Shown here: positions 17,021-25,909 of the stretch, piece by piece
Position numbering within the stretch: position 1 is the first letter of the stretch
How the letters are laid out: every line of letters starts with the position of its first letter
DNA from: Natrialbaceae archaeon
Lineage (GTDB): Archaea; Halobacteriota; Halobacteria; Halobacteriales; Natrialbaceae
Direction: 5' to 3'
NCBI GenBank assembly: GCA_003559215.1
Contig: PWMF01000202.1
Coordinates: forward strand, 1 to 38,836
DNA length: 38,836 nucleotides
Translations under genes and position numbers: made by a program
The notes under the pieces: model-generated
What the model saw: only the letters and a program-made list of their open reading frames with translations
What the model was told of the DNA's origin: nothing
Databases searched by the model: none

Positions 17021-17100
17021 CGGGTACACTCCGGGTGGGGACGGATGGGATCGACCGTTTCGCTCGAGAGTGATTCCTGGCGGCGAATAAGTGTACCCAC

Positions 17101-17745
17101 TCACGGCTCGAGCAGCCGCTGGAACCGTCGCCGATGTGCGAACACCGCGAGAACGCCGAACCCGAGCGGACCGAGCTGGAGGGGCTCGATCCGGACGACG
17201 ACCGTCGCGACGCCGAGCGGAAGCGCCGGCGTGCTGATCGTCCAGCCGGGAACCCAGGCCGTCCAGAGCAGAAGTCCCCCGCCGAGGGCGAGCAGGAGGC
17301 CCGGAACGACCGCGGCCAGTCGATCAGCATCGGCCGACCGGGACTGACATGCGGCCTGCTCGAGGGCGAACTGCGCGGAGAGGACCCCGCCCAGAAGAAC
17401 CGTCGCGACGATCGGCCCCGACGGCGGATCGAGGGCTTCGGCGAGCAACAGCCAGCAGATCCAGGCGGCGGCGACCGCGAGCGAGAGCCCGATCCACCGC
17501 GGTCCGTGGCGGACCCGACGGGTACCGACGACCGCGGCGACGAGACGGGTCCGCAAAAGCGTGCCGCCGACCAGGACGGCGACCCCGAGCAACGCCGTCG
17601 GCGTCGTCCGCGAGCCGACCGCGAGGACGAACCAGACGCTGACCGAGACGGTCTCGACCGCGCCGGCCGAGAGGGCGGCGATCGCACCGAGGACGTGTCG
17701 GCGTCTGGTTCGTCCGAGCACGCCCGGCTGTCGGAGCACGCTCAT
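17101..17745 (-). CDS. Polytopic membrane protein, unknown family
   Basis: A 214-residue protein with about six hydrophobic helices (such as 'VLGAIAALSAGAVETVSVSVWFVLAVG', 'WIGLSLAVAAAWICWLLLAEAL', 'LAAVVPGLLLALGGGLLLWTAWVPGW'). It has a basic first loop 'RQPGVLGRTRRRHV' and a basic end 'HRRRFQRLLEP', predicting a cytoplasmic C-terminus. I do not recognise the family. It probably forms an operon with the Usp-like protein downstream (80-bp gap), and the two could work as a split membrane/regulatory pair. Confidence 0.65.
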   Translation of the reverse strand: MSVLRQPGVLGRTRRRHVLGAIAALSAGAVETVSVSVWFVLAVGSRTTPTALLGVAVLVGGTLLRTRLVAAVVGTRRVRHGPRWIGLSLAVAAAWICWLLLAEALDPPSGPIVATVLLGGVLSAQFALEQAACQSRSADADRLAAVVPGLLLALGGGLLLWTAWVPGWTISTPALPLGVATVVVRIEPLQLGPLGFGVLAVFAHRRRFQRLLEP

Positions 17746-17952
17746 ACACCTCCGTTCGTCGGCACCCGTTTCGTTATGCGATCGTTATGTTCGGTTTCGG
17801 GGGGATCTCTTTTGCCCCCATAGGTTGGGCGAATATGTTCGACACCCTCCCGGAATCACCGGCGAATCCTTCCCCTTGTGGTCCGTTACTCCCCGGCACG
17901 ATACGTCGATTCGTTGGATAAACCTATGTATCGTGATGTAGTTGACCAGTGT

Positions 17953-18543
17953 ATGGAAGAGACCGAATCTGATAGGACGCTGTCGGAACTCGTCGTCAAG
18001 GAACTAGTCGAGCAGGGACTCGACTCCTCGATGCGAGACTCGATCCTCGAGGCAGTCGAGGACTCCGAGGGCGACACCGACGGCTCGCGCAACCTGCCGA
18101 TCGCGGGCGCGCTGGTCGGCGTCGGCGCCGCGCTCGGCTACCTCGCGGGTCGGGAGTCGACCGACTTCGATGACGTCTCCCTCGACGACGTCGAGGAGCC
18201 CGAGATCATCGACGATGTGACGGGTGGCGACGAAGAGGAGGACGAGGACGCCGAAAGCGAGGCCGAGGAGGCCGAGGCCGAAGCGGTCGAGGCCGAGACC
18301 GAAACCGACGCTGAGGACGACGGCTCGTCCGGCGTGCTCGGTCGGCTGCTGCTGGCCGCCGGCCTACTCGTCGGCATCGCAGTCCTGCGTCGTCGCTTCG
18401 GCGGCGACGCCGACGAGGAGTGGGAGCCGATCGAAGAGTTCGAGCCGGCGACCGAGATCGACGCCGACGAGGACGACGACCTCGAGGGCGTCGACGAGGA
18501 CGAGGAGCTCGAGGCCGAGACGGGCGACGACTCCGAGGAGTAG
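17953..18543 (+). CDS. Highly acidic membrane protein with two helices
   Basis: A 196-residue protein. An acidic N-terminus (MEETESDRTLSELVV...) is followed by a helix 'NLPIAGALVGVGAALGYLAG' at about 47-66. Then comes an Asp/Glu/Ala-rich stretch of about 50 residues, a second helix 'GVLGRLLLAAGLLVGIAVLRRRFGG', and an acidic tail. A TATA-like GGATAAAC at 17915-17922 sits 31-38 bp before the ATG at 17953. This suggests a nearly leaderless transcript and supports this start over 17926 or 17878. It is typical of haloarchaeal envelope hypotheticals; the function is unknown. Confidence 0.7.
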   Translation: MEETESDRTLSELVVKELVEQGLDSSMRDSILEAVEDSEGDTDGSRNLPIAGALVGVGAALGYLAGRESTDFDDVSLDDVEEPEIIDDVTGGDEEEDEDAESEAEEAEAEAVEAETETDAEDDGSSGVLGRLLLAAGLLVGIAVLRRRFGGDADEEWEPIEEFEPATEIDADEDDDLEGVDEDEELEAETGDDSEE

Positions 18544-18646
18544 CGCCGACGTCCCTTCTTCGCCGTTCTGCTGTTTTCCCTTCCGGTAGCGGCGCCGTCG
18601 CCTCCGACGAAGGAGCTAAGGGGGCGACGCCGACACACTCCACTCG

Positions 18647-19705
18647 ATGGAGACGACTCACCGCGTCGTCGTCGGCGATGCTCGCGAGCTCTCGGCGGTC
18701 GACGACGACTCCGTCGAACTCGTCGTCACCTCTCCGCCGTATCCGATGATCGAGATGTGGGACGACCTGTTTGCCAACCTCGATCCCGCCGTCGGCGATG
18801 CTCTCGAGTCCGGCGACGGCCGGGCGGCGTTCGATGCGATGCACGCCCAGCTCGAACCCGTTTGGGACGAGCTCGAACGCGTCCTCGTCGACGGCGGCAT
18901 CGCCTGTATCAACGTCGGAGACGCGACTCGGACGGTCGACGGCAGCTTCCGCGTCTACCCCAACCACGCCCGGGTGCTCGAGGCGTTCGAATCCCGCGGG
19001 TTCGACCCGCTGCCGGACGTGCTCTGGCGCAAGCCGGCAAACAGCGCGGCCAAGTTCATGGGCAGCGGAATGATCCCGCCCAACGCCTACGTCACGCTCG
19101 AGCACGAGTACGTCCTAATCTTCCGCAACGGCGGCGACAGCCGCTCGTTCGAGCCGGGGGCGGACCAACGCTACGAGGCCGCGTACTTCTGGGAGGAGCG
19201 CAACCGCTGGTTCAGCGACGTCTGGACCGACGTTCGGGGCGAGCTTCAGACCCTCGAGGACGGCTATGAGGAGCTCCGGGAGCGCTCGGCGGCCTACCCT
19301 CTCGAGATTCCTTACCGGCTGATCTGTATGTACTCGACCTACGGCGACACCGTCCTCGACCCGTTCTGGGGGACCGGGACGACCTCGCTGGCGGCGCTGT
19401 GTGCCGGACGAAGCTCGATCGGCTACGAACTCGAGGACGCCTTCCGAGAGGTCTTCGCAGACCGGATCGAGGCCGCGCCGGAGCTGTCGCGGACGATCGG
19501 CCGGCGACGGCTCGAGCGCCACCGCGAGTTCGTCGAGCGGCGTCGAGCCGAGGGTGACGAACCGGCCTACGACGCCGTCCACTACGAGACGCCCGTGATG
19601 ACGAAGATGGAACGCGAGATCCGGTTCCGGGAGGTCAGCGGGATCGACGCCCTCGAGTCGGTCGACGGCTACCGGGCCGTCCACGAACCGCTCGCCCTCG
19701 AGTAG
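18647..19705 (+). CDS. Orphan SPPY-type DNA methyltransferase, probably CTAG-specific m4C (Zim-like)
   Basis: A 352-residue adenosylmethionine-dependent DNA methylase. Catalytic motif IV 'VVTSPPYPMIEMWDDLF' (TSPPY at 28-32) comes before the AdoMet-binding 'VLDPFWGTGTTSLAALCAGRSSIGYELE' (DPF at 238-240). This is the order of beta-class N4-cytosine enzymes. No restriction endonuclease or specificity gene lies nearby, so it is a solitary methylase. The conserved stretch 'GMIPPNAYVTLEHEYVLIFRN' matches what I remember of the near-universal haloarchaeal CTAG methylase Zim. CTAG is strongly depleted in this window, which fits. The specificity is inferred, not proven. Confidence 0.8.
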   Translation: METTHRVVVGDARELSAVDDDSVELVVTSPPYPMIEMWDDLFANLDPAVGDALESGDGRAAFDAMHAQLEPVWDELERVLVDGGIACINVGDATRTVDGSFRVYPNHARVLEAFESRGFDPLPDVLWRKPANSAAKFMGSGMIPPNAYVTLEHEYVLIFRNGGDSRSFEPGADQRYEAAYFWEERNRWFSDVWTDVRGELQTLEDGYEELRERSAAYPLEIPYRLICMYSTYGDTVLDPFWGTGTTSLAALCAGRSSIGYELEDAFREVFADRIEAAPELSRTIGRRRLERHREFVERRRAEGDEPAYDAVHYETPVMTKMEREIRFREVSGIDALESVDGYRAVHEPLALE

Positions 19706-19794
19706 CTCGCGTCGGGCGGGACGCGCGCGTCGTCGGCAAAGGTGCTTTCAGGTGGAGGGGTGGCGGTCTTGTCCTCGCTTGCCGAACGCCAGCT

Positions 19795-20226
19795 ATGAGC
19801 CGACACGTCCTCGTCGCGATCGACGACTCCGAGGCCTCCAGAGCAGCTTTCGAGTACGCCCTCGAGGAATACCCGGCCGCGACGATCACCGCGCTCCACG
19901 TCTTCGATTCGACCCATCCCAACATCTACGCCGACGCCACGGGCGGCTCGGCCGACCGGTACGAGGAATACGAGCAGGCCAACCGCGAACGCGGCAGCGA
20001 GTTGCTCGCGGACGCGACGGAGTGTGCGGCCGATCGGGGTCGAGGGGTGCGGACCGCCCTCGAGGACGGGCGACCGGTGCGGACGATCGTCGAGTACGCC
20101 GCCGACCGCGACGTCGATCACCTCGTCCTCGGCTCCCACGACAGCTCCGTCTCGAGTCGCATCTCCTTCGGGACCGTCTGTCAGCGTGTCGTCAAACGCG
20201 CGTCCGTCCCCGTGACGGTCGTCTGA
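19795..20226 (+). CDS. Universal stress protein, UspA family
   Basis: A 143-residue single Usp domain: 'HVLVAIDDSEASRAAFEYAL' (strand 1 with the conserved Asp), 'ATITALHVFDS', and 'HLVLGSHDSSVSSRISFGTVCQRVVKRASVPVTVV'. The nucleotide-binding loop is G-SHDSSVSSRISF-G, slightly divergent from the ATP-binding consensus GxxGx9G(S/T). It is more canonical than the Usp at 4401-4832. It is a separate gene, 67 bp before the ggt start, and possibly co-transcribed with it. Confidence 0.88.
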   Translation: MSRHVLVAIDDSEASRAAFEYALEEYPAATITALHVFDSTHPNIYADATGGSADRYEEYEQANRERGSELLADATECAADRGRGVRTALEDGRPVRTIVEYAADRDVDHLVLGSHDSSVSSRISFGTVCQRVVKRASVPVTVV

Positions 20227-20292
20227 CGACACAGCGTGACGTCGCCGACGAACCCGCCAGGATTTTTATCGCAGCCGTCCCGTACACGATCG

Positions 20293-21960
20293 ATGGACAC
20301 CGACGTCGATCCGGACCGATTCGACTCGAGACGTTCGACGGCCTACGCCAACCGCGGGATGGTCGCGACCAGCCAGCCTCTCGCAGCGGAGGCCGGCGTA
20401 TCGATCCTCCGCGAGGGCGGGAACGCCTTCGACGCGGCGGTCGCGACGGCAGCCGCGCTCAACGTCGTCGAGCCGACGTCGACGGGGTTGGGCGGCGACG
20501 TCTTCGCGCTGTATCGCACCGCCGACGGCGAGGTCGGCGCGATGCGCTCCTGTGGCCCCGCGCCCGCCGACGCGACCATCGAGAACGTGCGAGGTGCCCT
20601 CGAGGAAGCTGACGACATCTCGCAGTACTACCCCGAATCCCGCGGGTACGCCGTCGACGGCGACGCCGGCGGCGACGACCTCGAGATGCCGTTTCTCGGC
20701 CCCCACGCCGTGACTGTCCCCGGGACGGCCCGCGGGTGGGAGGCGACGGTCGAGGAGCTTGGGACGCTCTCGCTCGCCAAGGCGCTCGAGCCCGCGATTC
20801 ACTACGCGACGGAGGGGTACCCCGTCTCGCCGATCATCGCGGGTCACTGGGCGGGCGCCGAGGAGCTCTTCACCGACGAGAACGCCCGCGAGGCGTACCT
20901 CTTCGACGGCGAGGCGCCCGACGTCGGGCAGACGGTCACGCTGCCGCGGCTGGGCGACTCCCTTCAGCAGATCGCCGACGAGGGCGCGGACGCCTTCTAC
21001 GAGGGCGAAATTGCCGACGCGATCGTCGAGGAGATCCAGTCCGCGGGCGGCTTCATGACCCACGAGGATCTCGCGGAGTTCTCGCCCGAGTTCGTCGAGC
21101 CCGTCAGCACGACCTACAACGGCACCGAGGTGTACGAACTCCCGCCGAACAACCAGGGACTGGTCGCGCTCGAGGCGCTGAACATCGCCGAGGAGATCGA
21201 CGCGGGCGAGCACGACTACGACTCGCCCGAGCGCGTCCACGCCTTCGCGGAGGCGATGAAGCTCGCGTTCGTCGACGGCCACCACTATATTACGGATCCC
21301 GAGTTCGAGGAGACCCCGCCGCTCGCCTCCAAGGAGTACGCCCGCGAGCGGGCCGCGGCGATCGGCGACGCGCCGATCCAGGATCCCGAGGTCGGCGTCC
21401 CGACGCGGGCGGCCGAGGACGCCGACACCGTCCTGCTCACGGTGGGCGACGAGGAGGGGAACCTCGTCTCCTACATCAACTCCCGCTTCGCCGGCTTCGG
21501 CAGCGGCCTGGTCGCGGGCGACACCGGTATCGCGCTCCAGAACCGGGGCGCATCGTTCTCGCTCGATCCCGACCACCCCAACAGTCTCGAGCCGGGCAAG
21601 CGACCGTTTCACACGCTGGTTCCGGCGATCGCGAAACTCGACGAGGACGACTGGCTCGCCTTCGGCGTTATGGGCGGCTACATGCAGCCCCAGGGACACG
21701 TACAGGTACTTTCCAACCTCGTCGACTACGACATGGATCTCCAGGAGGCCCTCGACCGACCGCGCTGGCGCTACCGCGAGGACGGCAGCCTGGGAATCGA
21801 GGATCGCCTGCCGAACTCCGCGAAGCTCGCCCGGAAGGGCCACGACGTCGGCGTCCTTCCACCCGTGATGTTCGGCGGCGCACAGGCCGTTCGTCGGCGG
21901 GGCGAGACGCTTTCGGGTGCGACCGAGCCGCGCAAGGACGGAACGCCGATCGGCTACTGA
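20293..21960 (+). CDS. ggt: Gamma-glutamyltransferase
   Basis: A 555-residue N-terminal-nucleophile enzyme that transfers or hydrolyses gamma-glutamyl groups (for example gamma-Glu-Cys, the haloarchaeal thiol). The large-subunit part has 'MVATSQPLAAEAGVSILREGGNAFDAAVATAAALNVVEPTSTGLGGD'. The processing site is Thr379 in 'DADTVLLTVGDEEGNLVSYINSRFAGFGSG'. The small subunit has 'NRGASFSLDPDHPNSLEPGKRPFHTLVPA' and 'GVMGGYMQPQGHVQVLSNLVDYD'. There is no signal peptide, so it is probably cytoplasmic. I used the ATG at 20293, which follows a TATA-like ATTTTTATC at 20262-20270. Autocleavage into two chains before Thr379 is known for the family. Confidence 0.93.
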   Translation: MDTDVDPDRFDSRRSTAYANRGMVATSQPLAAEAGVSILREGGNAFDAAVATAAALNVVEPTSTGLGGDVFALYRTADGEVGAMRSCGPAPADATIENVRGALEEADDISQYYPESRGYAVDGDAGGDDLEMPFLGPHAVTVPGTARGWEATVEELGTLSLAKALEPAIHYATEGYPVSPIIAGHWAGAEELFTDENAREAYLFDGEAPDVGQTVTLPRLGDSLQQIADEGADAFYEGEIADAIVEEIQSAGGFMTHEDLAEFSPEFVEPVSTTYNGTEVYELPPNNQGLVALEALNIAEEIDAGEHDYDSPERVHAFAEAMKLAFVDGHHYITDPEFEETPPLASKEYARERAAAIGDAPIQDPEVGVPTRAAEDADTVLLTVGDEEGNLVSYINSRFAGFGSGLVAGDTGIALQNRGASFSLDPDHPNSLEPGKRPFHTLVPAIAKLDEDDWLAFGVMGGYMQPQGHVQVLSNLVDYDMDLQEALDRPRWRYREDGSLGIEDRLPNSAKLARKGHDVGVLPPVMFGGAQAVRRRGETLSGATEPRKDGTPIGY

Positions 21961-22132
21961 TACGGACCGCCGTCCGTCGGCTCCGGCGCACCTGCGATTC
22001 GTCCTGCGGGCGTGTCGGGACGCAGTTCCGGCGGACCGTACGAGCCGTTTTCCGCCGTTCCGGGGCGACCCCGTCGCCCCCTCTCGATTGAACCGTCGCG
22101 ACGTTTTTACCCGCGCCGACCCCAGCGAGGGT

Positions 22133-25100
22133 ATGGATTCCGGACTCGAGGTCGCCGGGGCGGGGCCGGTCCGCGTGCTCGTCGTCGGCACCGAGACCTG
22201 GGCCGAGACCGTGACGACCGCCCTCGAGGATCGGGACGGGCTTCGAACGGTTACCGGGGCTGACTCCGAGCTCGTACCCGCTCGACCAGACGATGTCGAC
22301 TGTGTCCTGACGAACGATCGAACCGCAGTCCAGGAGATCGACGGACGAGCCCCCGTCGTCTACGTCGCCGCCGACGTCCTCGAGGCCGACGTCGAGGGAT
22401 TGCTCGCCGACGGCGCGACCGACGTCGTCGGTGCGCGTGCGAGCGAGCGACCGGCGCTGCTCGAGCGACGGCTCCGACTGATCTCGGAGGACTCGCCGGA
22501 CCGGGTGCCGACCGGCGAGAAGGGTGCGTGGCACCGATCGCTGCTCGAGTGCGCGTCCGATCTGTTGCTCGTTTTCGACCGATCGGGCGAACTCACCGAC
22601 GCCAGCTCCGATCTCGAGCGCGTCACCGGATTCGAGATTTCCGAGTTCGGGCGCGACCGGCTGTTCGAGGGGATCCATCCCGAGGACAGGGCGGTCGTCA
22701 ACGACTCATTCGACGCCGTCCGGACCGATCCACCGGGCGAAACGCGAACCGTTACCTACCGCTACCGCGGCGAGGACGGCTGGCGAGTTCACGACGCGAT
22801 CCTGACGAACCTCCTCGAGGATCCCGTCGTCGGCGGCGTGGTCACGTCGATACGGGAGGTGACCCGCCCCCACCGCGTCGAGCAGGAACTCTCCGAACCG
22901 TTCGAACGGGTCAGCGACGCCTTCTACGCGCTCGATACGGACTGGCGGTTCACCTACGTCAACGGCCGGGCTGAGGAGCTGCTGGGCCGGCCGCGATCGG
23001 AGCTACTCGGCGCCGACGTTCGGGAGCTGTTCCCCCACGGGTTCCGATCGGAGCTGTTCGACCGGTTCGCCGACGCTATGGAGTGCCAGGAGCGGGTCTC
23101 GTGGGAGCGGTACTCCGAGTCGCTCGACATCTGGATGGAGATCCACGTCTACCCCTCCGAAACCGGTCTCTCGGTGTACTTCAGGGACATCACCGCTCGG
23201 ATCGAGCGGGAGCAGAAACTGGCCGAGCAGACCGAACGGCTGCGGATGGTCGTCGAGAACGCGCCGGTCATCCACTACGTTATCGACGCCGAGGGGACGG
23301 TCACGCTCTCGGAGGGGCGGGGACTCGAGAACATCGGTTTCGAACCGAGCGAAGCCGTCGGCGAGTCGTTCTTCGACCTCTTCGAGGAGTACCCCGCGAT
23401 CCGCGCCGACGCCCGTACGGCTCTCGAGGGCGAGTCCGTCCACGGCCAGCGTCGGATCCTCGATCGGATCTTCGAGTCGTGGTACCGTCCGATCGTCGAG
23501 GACGGCGAGGTCACACGGGTGATCGGCGTCGCGATCGACGTCACCGAACGGGTTCAGTATCGGGACGCGCTGAGCGCCCTCCACGAGGCGACCAGTCACT
23601 TACTCACCGTTGACTCGAAAGACGACGCCTGCGAATACATCGTTACCGTCGCCGACGACGTGCTCGATCTCGACAGTATCGTCTTCCGGTTCGACGAACA
23701 GCGCAACGAGCTCGCGCCGGCCGCGTACTCGAGCGACCTCGAGCGAGCGGTCGGCACTCCCCCGCACTTCGAGCCTGACGAGGGGATCACGTGGGAGACG
23801 TTCGTCACCGGCACGCCGTCCGTCTTCGAGGACGTTCGGGACTCCGAACGGGTCTACGACGAGTCGACGAACATCAGAAGCGGGCTCTACATCCCGCTCG
23901 GGGAGCACGGCGTCTTCGCCGCGGTGTCGACCGCTCCCGATCAGTACGACGAGGACACCGTCGAGCTGGTGAAGCTGTTTGCGACGACGGCGAAGGCGGC
24001 CCTCGACCGGATCGGACGCACCCGTCGGCTCCACGACAGCGAACGGGAGCTGAAACGACAGAACCGGGATCTCGAGCGGGTGAACACCTCGAAACAGATC
24101 CGACAGGATATCGAGGAACACCTGCTGCGGGCCGACTCGCGCGAGGAGATCGAACGCGGGGTCTGTACCAGACTCACCGAAACGGAACACTGCTCGTTCG
24201 CCTGGATCGGCGAGCCCGATCCGAGCGGCAGCCGGATCCAACCCCGGAGCCACGCCGGCCTCGAGCGGGGCTACCTCGAGGTGATCACGGCAACAGCCGT
24301 CGATGACTCCGCCGCGGAGCCAGCCGGTAGAGCGGTCCGAACCCGTCGTCCGGTCGCCGTCGACAACGTCGCCGACAGCGTGGGGGACGGGACGTGGCGA
24401 ACCGACGCGCTCTCGAGGAGCTTTCAGTCAGTGATATCGGTCCCGCTCATCTACGACGGTCACCTCTACGGTGTCCTCTCGGCGTACGGTGACGACCCGA
24501 ACGCCTTCGACGATCCGTTCGAGTCGATGCTTGCGGATCTCGGCGAGACTATCGCCTACACGATCGACGCCGTCAAGCGAAAGAACGCGCTGCTCGAGGA
24601 GAGCGTTACCGAGATCGAACTCGAACTGGGGGCTGAGTCGCCGCTGTGTCGGTTCGCGGACCGACTCGACCGTCGCGTCGCGTTCAAGGGGGCGACGCTG
24701 CAGGACGACAGCGCGCTCGCGTTCGTCTCCCTCGAGCCCCCGATCGACGGCGACGGCATCGAAGCGACCGTCGACGGGATCGACGACCTCGTCGTACTCG
24801 CGTCGTCGGATCGGGGGACGCTCATCCAGCTCCGCGTAACGGGGCCGTTTCTCGGCCGCATCGTCGCCGACCACGGCGCCACGCTACGGGAGCTCGTCAG
24901 CGACGAGTCGGGCCACCGGGCGGTCGTCGACCTCCCGGCGGGGCTCGAGCTCCGAACCGTCCTGGCCGACATCAACCGTCGCGGCCTCTCAGCGTCGATG
25001 CTCGCTCGCCGGAATCGACCGTCCGGAGACGGCGCGCTCGGGGGGCCGGCGCGAAAGGCGATACTCGACCAGCTCACCACTCGACAACAGGAGGTCGTTC

Positions 25101-25264
25101 GAACGGCGTACCACAGCGGGTTCTTCGAGTGGCCTCGACCGACGACGGGCGAGGCCGTCGCGGACTCGCTTTCGATCTCCCCGCCAGCGTTTCACAAACA
25201 CGTCCGCTCCGCCGAACGGAAGCTTTTCGCGACGCTGTTCGACGGCGTAACGATCGACGGTTAA
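22133..25264 (+). CDS. Bacterio-opsin-activator-type regulator with PAS and GAF domains
   Basis: A 1043-residue regulator. It begins with a receiver-like segment ('VRVLVVGTETWAETVTTAL'). Three PAS domains follow from about residue 130 ('DLLLVFDRSGELTDASSDLERVTGFE', 'DAFYALDTDWRFTYVNGRAEELLGR', 'PVIHYVIDAEGTVTLSEGRG'). Next come a GAF domain ('HEATSHLLTVDSKDDACEYIVTVADDVLDLDSIVFRF'), a linker coiled coil, and a second GAF ('EEIERGVCTRLTETEHCSFAWIG'). The BAT domain has 'ESVTEIELELGAESPLCRF', and the C-terminal HTH-10 is 'LTTRQQEVVRTAYHSGFFEWPRPTTGEAVADSLSISPPAFHKHVRSAERKL'. The layout matches Bat/DhpR-type proteins. ATG 22133 follows a TTTTTAC at 22113. It has no histidine kinase domain; the signal is unknown. 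Confidence 0.9.
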   Translation: MDSGLEVAGAGPVRVLVVGTETWAETVTTALEDRDGLRTVTGADSELVPARPDDVDCVLTNDRTAVQEIDGRAPVVYVAADVLEADVEGLLADGATDVVGARASERPALLERRLRLISEDSPDRVPTGEKGAWHRSLLECASDLLLVFDRSGELTDASSDLERVTGFEISEFGRDRLFEGIHPEDRAVVNDSFDAVRTDPPGETRTVTYRYRGEDGWRVHDAILTNLLEDPVVGGVVTSIREVTRPHRVEQELSEPFERVSDAFYALDTDWRFTYVNGRAEELLGRPRSELLGADVRELFPHGFRSELFDRFADAMECQERVSWERYSESLDIWMEIHVYPSETGLSVYFRDITARIEREQKLAEQTERLRMVVENAPVIHYVIDAEGTVTLSEGRGLENIGFEPSEAVGESFFDLFEEYPAIRADARTALEGESVHGQRRILDRIFESWYRPIVEDGEVTRVIGVAIDVTERVQYRDALSALHEATSHLLTVDSKDDACEYIVTVADDVLDLDSIVFRFDEQRNELAPAAYSSDLERAVGTPPHFEPDEGITWETFVTGTPSVFEDVRDSERVYDESTNIRSGLYIPLGEHGVFAAVSTAPDQYDEDTVELVKLFATTAKAALDRIGRTRRLHDSERELKRQNRDLERVNTSKQIRQDIEEHLLRADSREEIERGVCTRLTETEHCSFAWIGEPDPSGSRIQPRSHAGLERGYLEVITATAVDDSAAEPAGRAVRTRRPVAVDNVADSVGDGTWRTDALSRSFQSVISVPLIYDGHLYGVLSAYGDDPNAFDDPFESMLADLGETIAYTIDAVKRKNALLEESVTEIELELGAESPLCRFADRLDRRVAFKGATLQDDSALAFVSLEPPIDGDGIEATVDGIDDLVVLASSDRGTLIQLRVTGPFLGRIVADHGATLRELVSDESGHRAVVDLPAGLELRTVLADINRRGLSASMLARRNRPSGDGALGGPARKAILDQLTTRQQEVVRTAYHSGFFEWPRPTTGEAVADSLSISPPAFHKHVRSAERKLFATLFDGVTIDG

Positions 25265-25362
25265 TCAGTTAACCCCCTCCGATCAGCCGCCGTTACACGG
25301 TTAACGAGCAGACTCTTTGCTCCCAGTCGAGAAGGATCGTCGACTACTCACAGTGGGCTACC

Positions 25363-25662
25363 ATGACTGAAACGACACCACAACCGCTCTCCGAATCGAC
25401 GAACGACTGCTACGTCGTCCAGTACGACCGACTCGGTACCAGCCCGCTCAGCGTCGCGATCGCCGAGGCGGTCGCGACCTACCGCGGGACCGACGCGACG
25501 GAACTCGAGCCGCTGCACTACGCCGTCAACGCCGACGCCCTCGAGCGACTGTTCGAACCGCGAGCCGACGGTCTCCGAACCGGCGGCTCGGTAACCTTCG
25601 AGTACAGCAATTGTTTGATCACCGTTACGGCCGACGGCGAGATCCGCATCACGAGCGCGTAG
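25363..25662 (+). CDS. HalOD1 output-domain protein
   Basis: A 99-residue protein consisting almost wholly of the haloarchaeal output domain: 'SPLSVAIAEAVATYRGTDATELEPLHYAVNADALERLF', then 'GGSVTFEYSNCLITVTADGEIRI'. Such domains occur alone or behind response-regulator and PAS modules. It follows the Bat-type regulator by 98 bp on the same strand, so a shared signalling role is plausible. It resembles the HalOD1 protein at 27616-27966. Confidence 0.85.
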   Translation: MTETTPQPLSESTNDCYVVQYDRLGTSPLSVAIAEAVATYRGTDATELEPLHYAVNADALERLFEPRADGLRTGGSVTFEYSNCLITVTADGEIRITSA

Positions 25663-25704
25663 CCTCTCACTTCCTGGCTCTTCGGGTACGGATGACACTG
25701 CGTA

Positions 25705-25720
25705 CTATGGTGTATAAACA
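25705..25720 (-). promoter_or_regulatory. Half-conserved dyad site upstream of small gene at 25758
   Basis: CTATGGTGTATAAACA. Read on the minus strand it is TGTTTATACACCATAG. It shares the core TACACCAT with the sites at 28732-28747, 28827-28842 and 29559-29574. One arm is conserved and the other is not. It ends 37 bp before the ATG at 25758, and a TATA-like ATTATATTG follows at 25722-25730. Its orientation is opposite to the other three relative to the gene, but the full consensus is palindromic. Confidence 0.4.
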
Positions 25721-25757
25721 CATTATATTGTAATTATCCCTCTCCCGGAAGAGCTAT

Positions 25758-25886
25758 ATGTACTCGATCGGAAGGGCCGATACCATGTCAGAACACACCA
25801 CCCAGACCATGAAAGACGTCAATCACACGCCACCCGCCGGCGAGTCCGTGACGAACGTCTGGAACCGCGGTCGAGACGACGAGTAG
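25758..25886 (+). CDS. Very small hydrophilic protein (42 or 33 residues)
   Basis: The frame from ATG 25758 runs to TAG at 25884-25886; a second ATG at 25785 gives 33 residues (MSEHTTQTMKDVNHTPPAGE..., ending NVWNRGRDDE). A TATA-like ATTATATTG lies at 25722-25730, about the right distance for a leaderless start at 25758. CGGAAGGG before 25785 could be a ribosome site for the shorter form. The composition is non-repetitive and coding-like. The family is unknown. It marks the left end of the accessory segment. Confidence 0.5.
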   Translation: MYSIGRADTMSEHTTQTMKDVNHTPPAGESVTNVWNRGRDDE

Positions 25887-25909
25887 TCGATCCCTTCTGG
25901 CGGTCGCTC

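Noticed and set aside
14874-17687. A 937-codon open frame on the minus strand
   Set aside because: It is Arg/Ser/Pro-rich and overlaps three genes in other frames that have clear helices and motifs (YihY, AEC, Usp-like/membrane protein). Such long shadow frames arise from GC-rich codon bias.
20266-22191. A 641-codon minus frame opposite ggt
   Set aside because: It is the antisense of a gene with complete gamma-glutamyltransferase motifs, and its translation is Val/Arg/Gly-rich without any family pattern.
22133-25264. Extension of the multi-PAS regulator upstream to 21917
   Set aside because: The extra 72 codons overlap the ggt 3' end and are Arg/Pro-rich. The receiver-like domain starts directly after ATG 22133.
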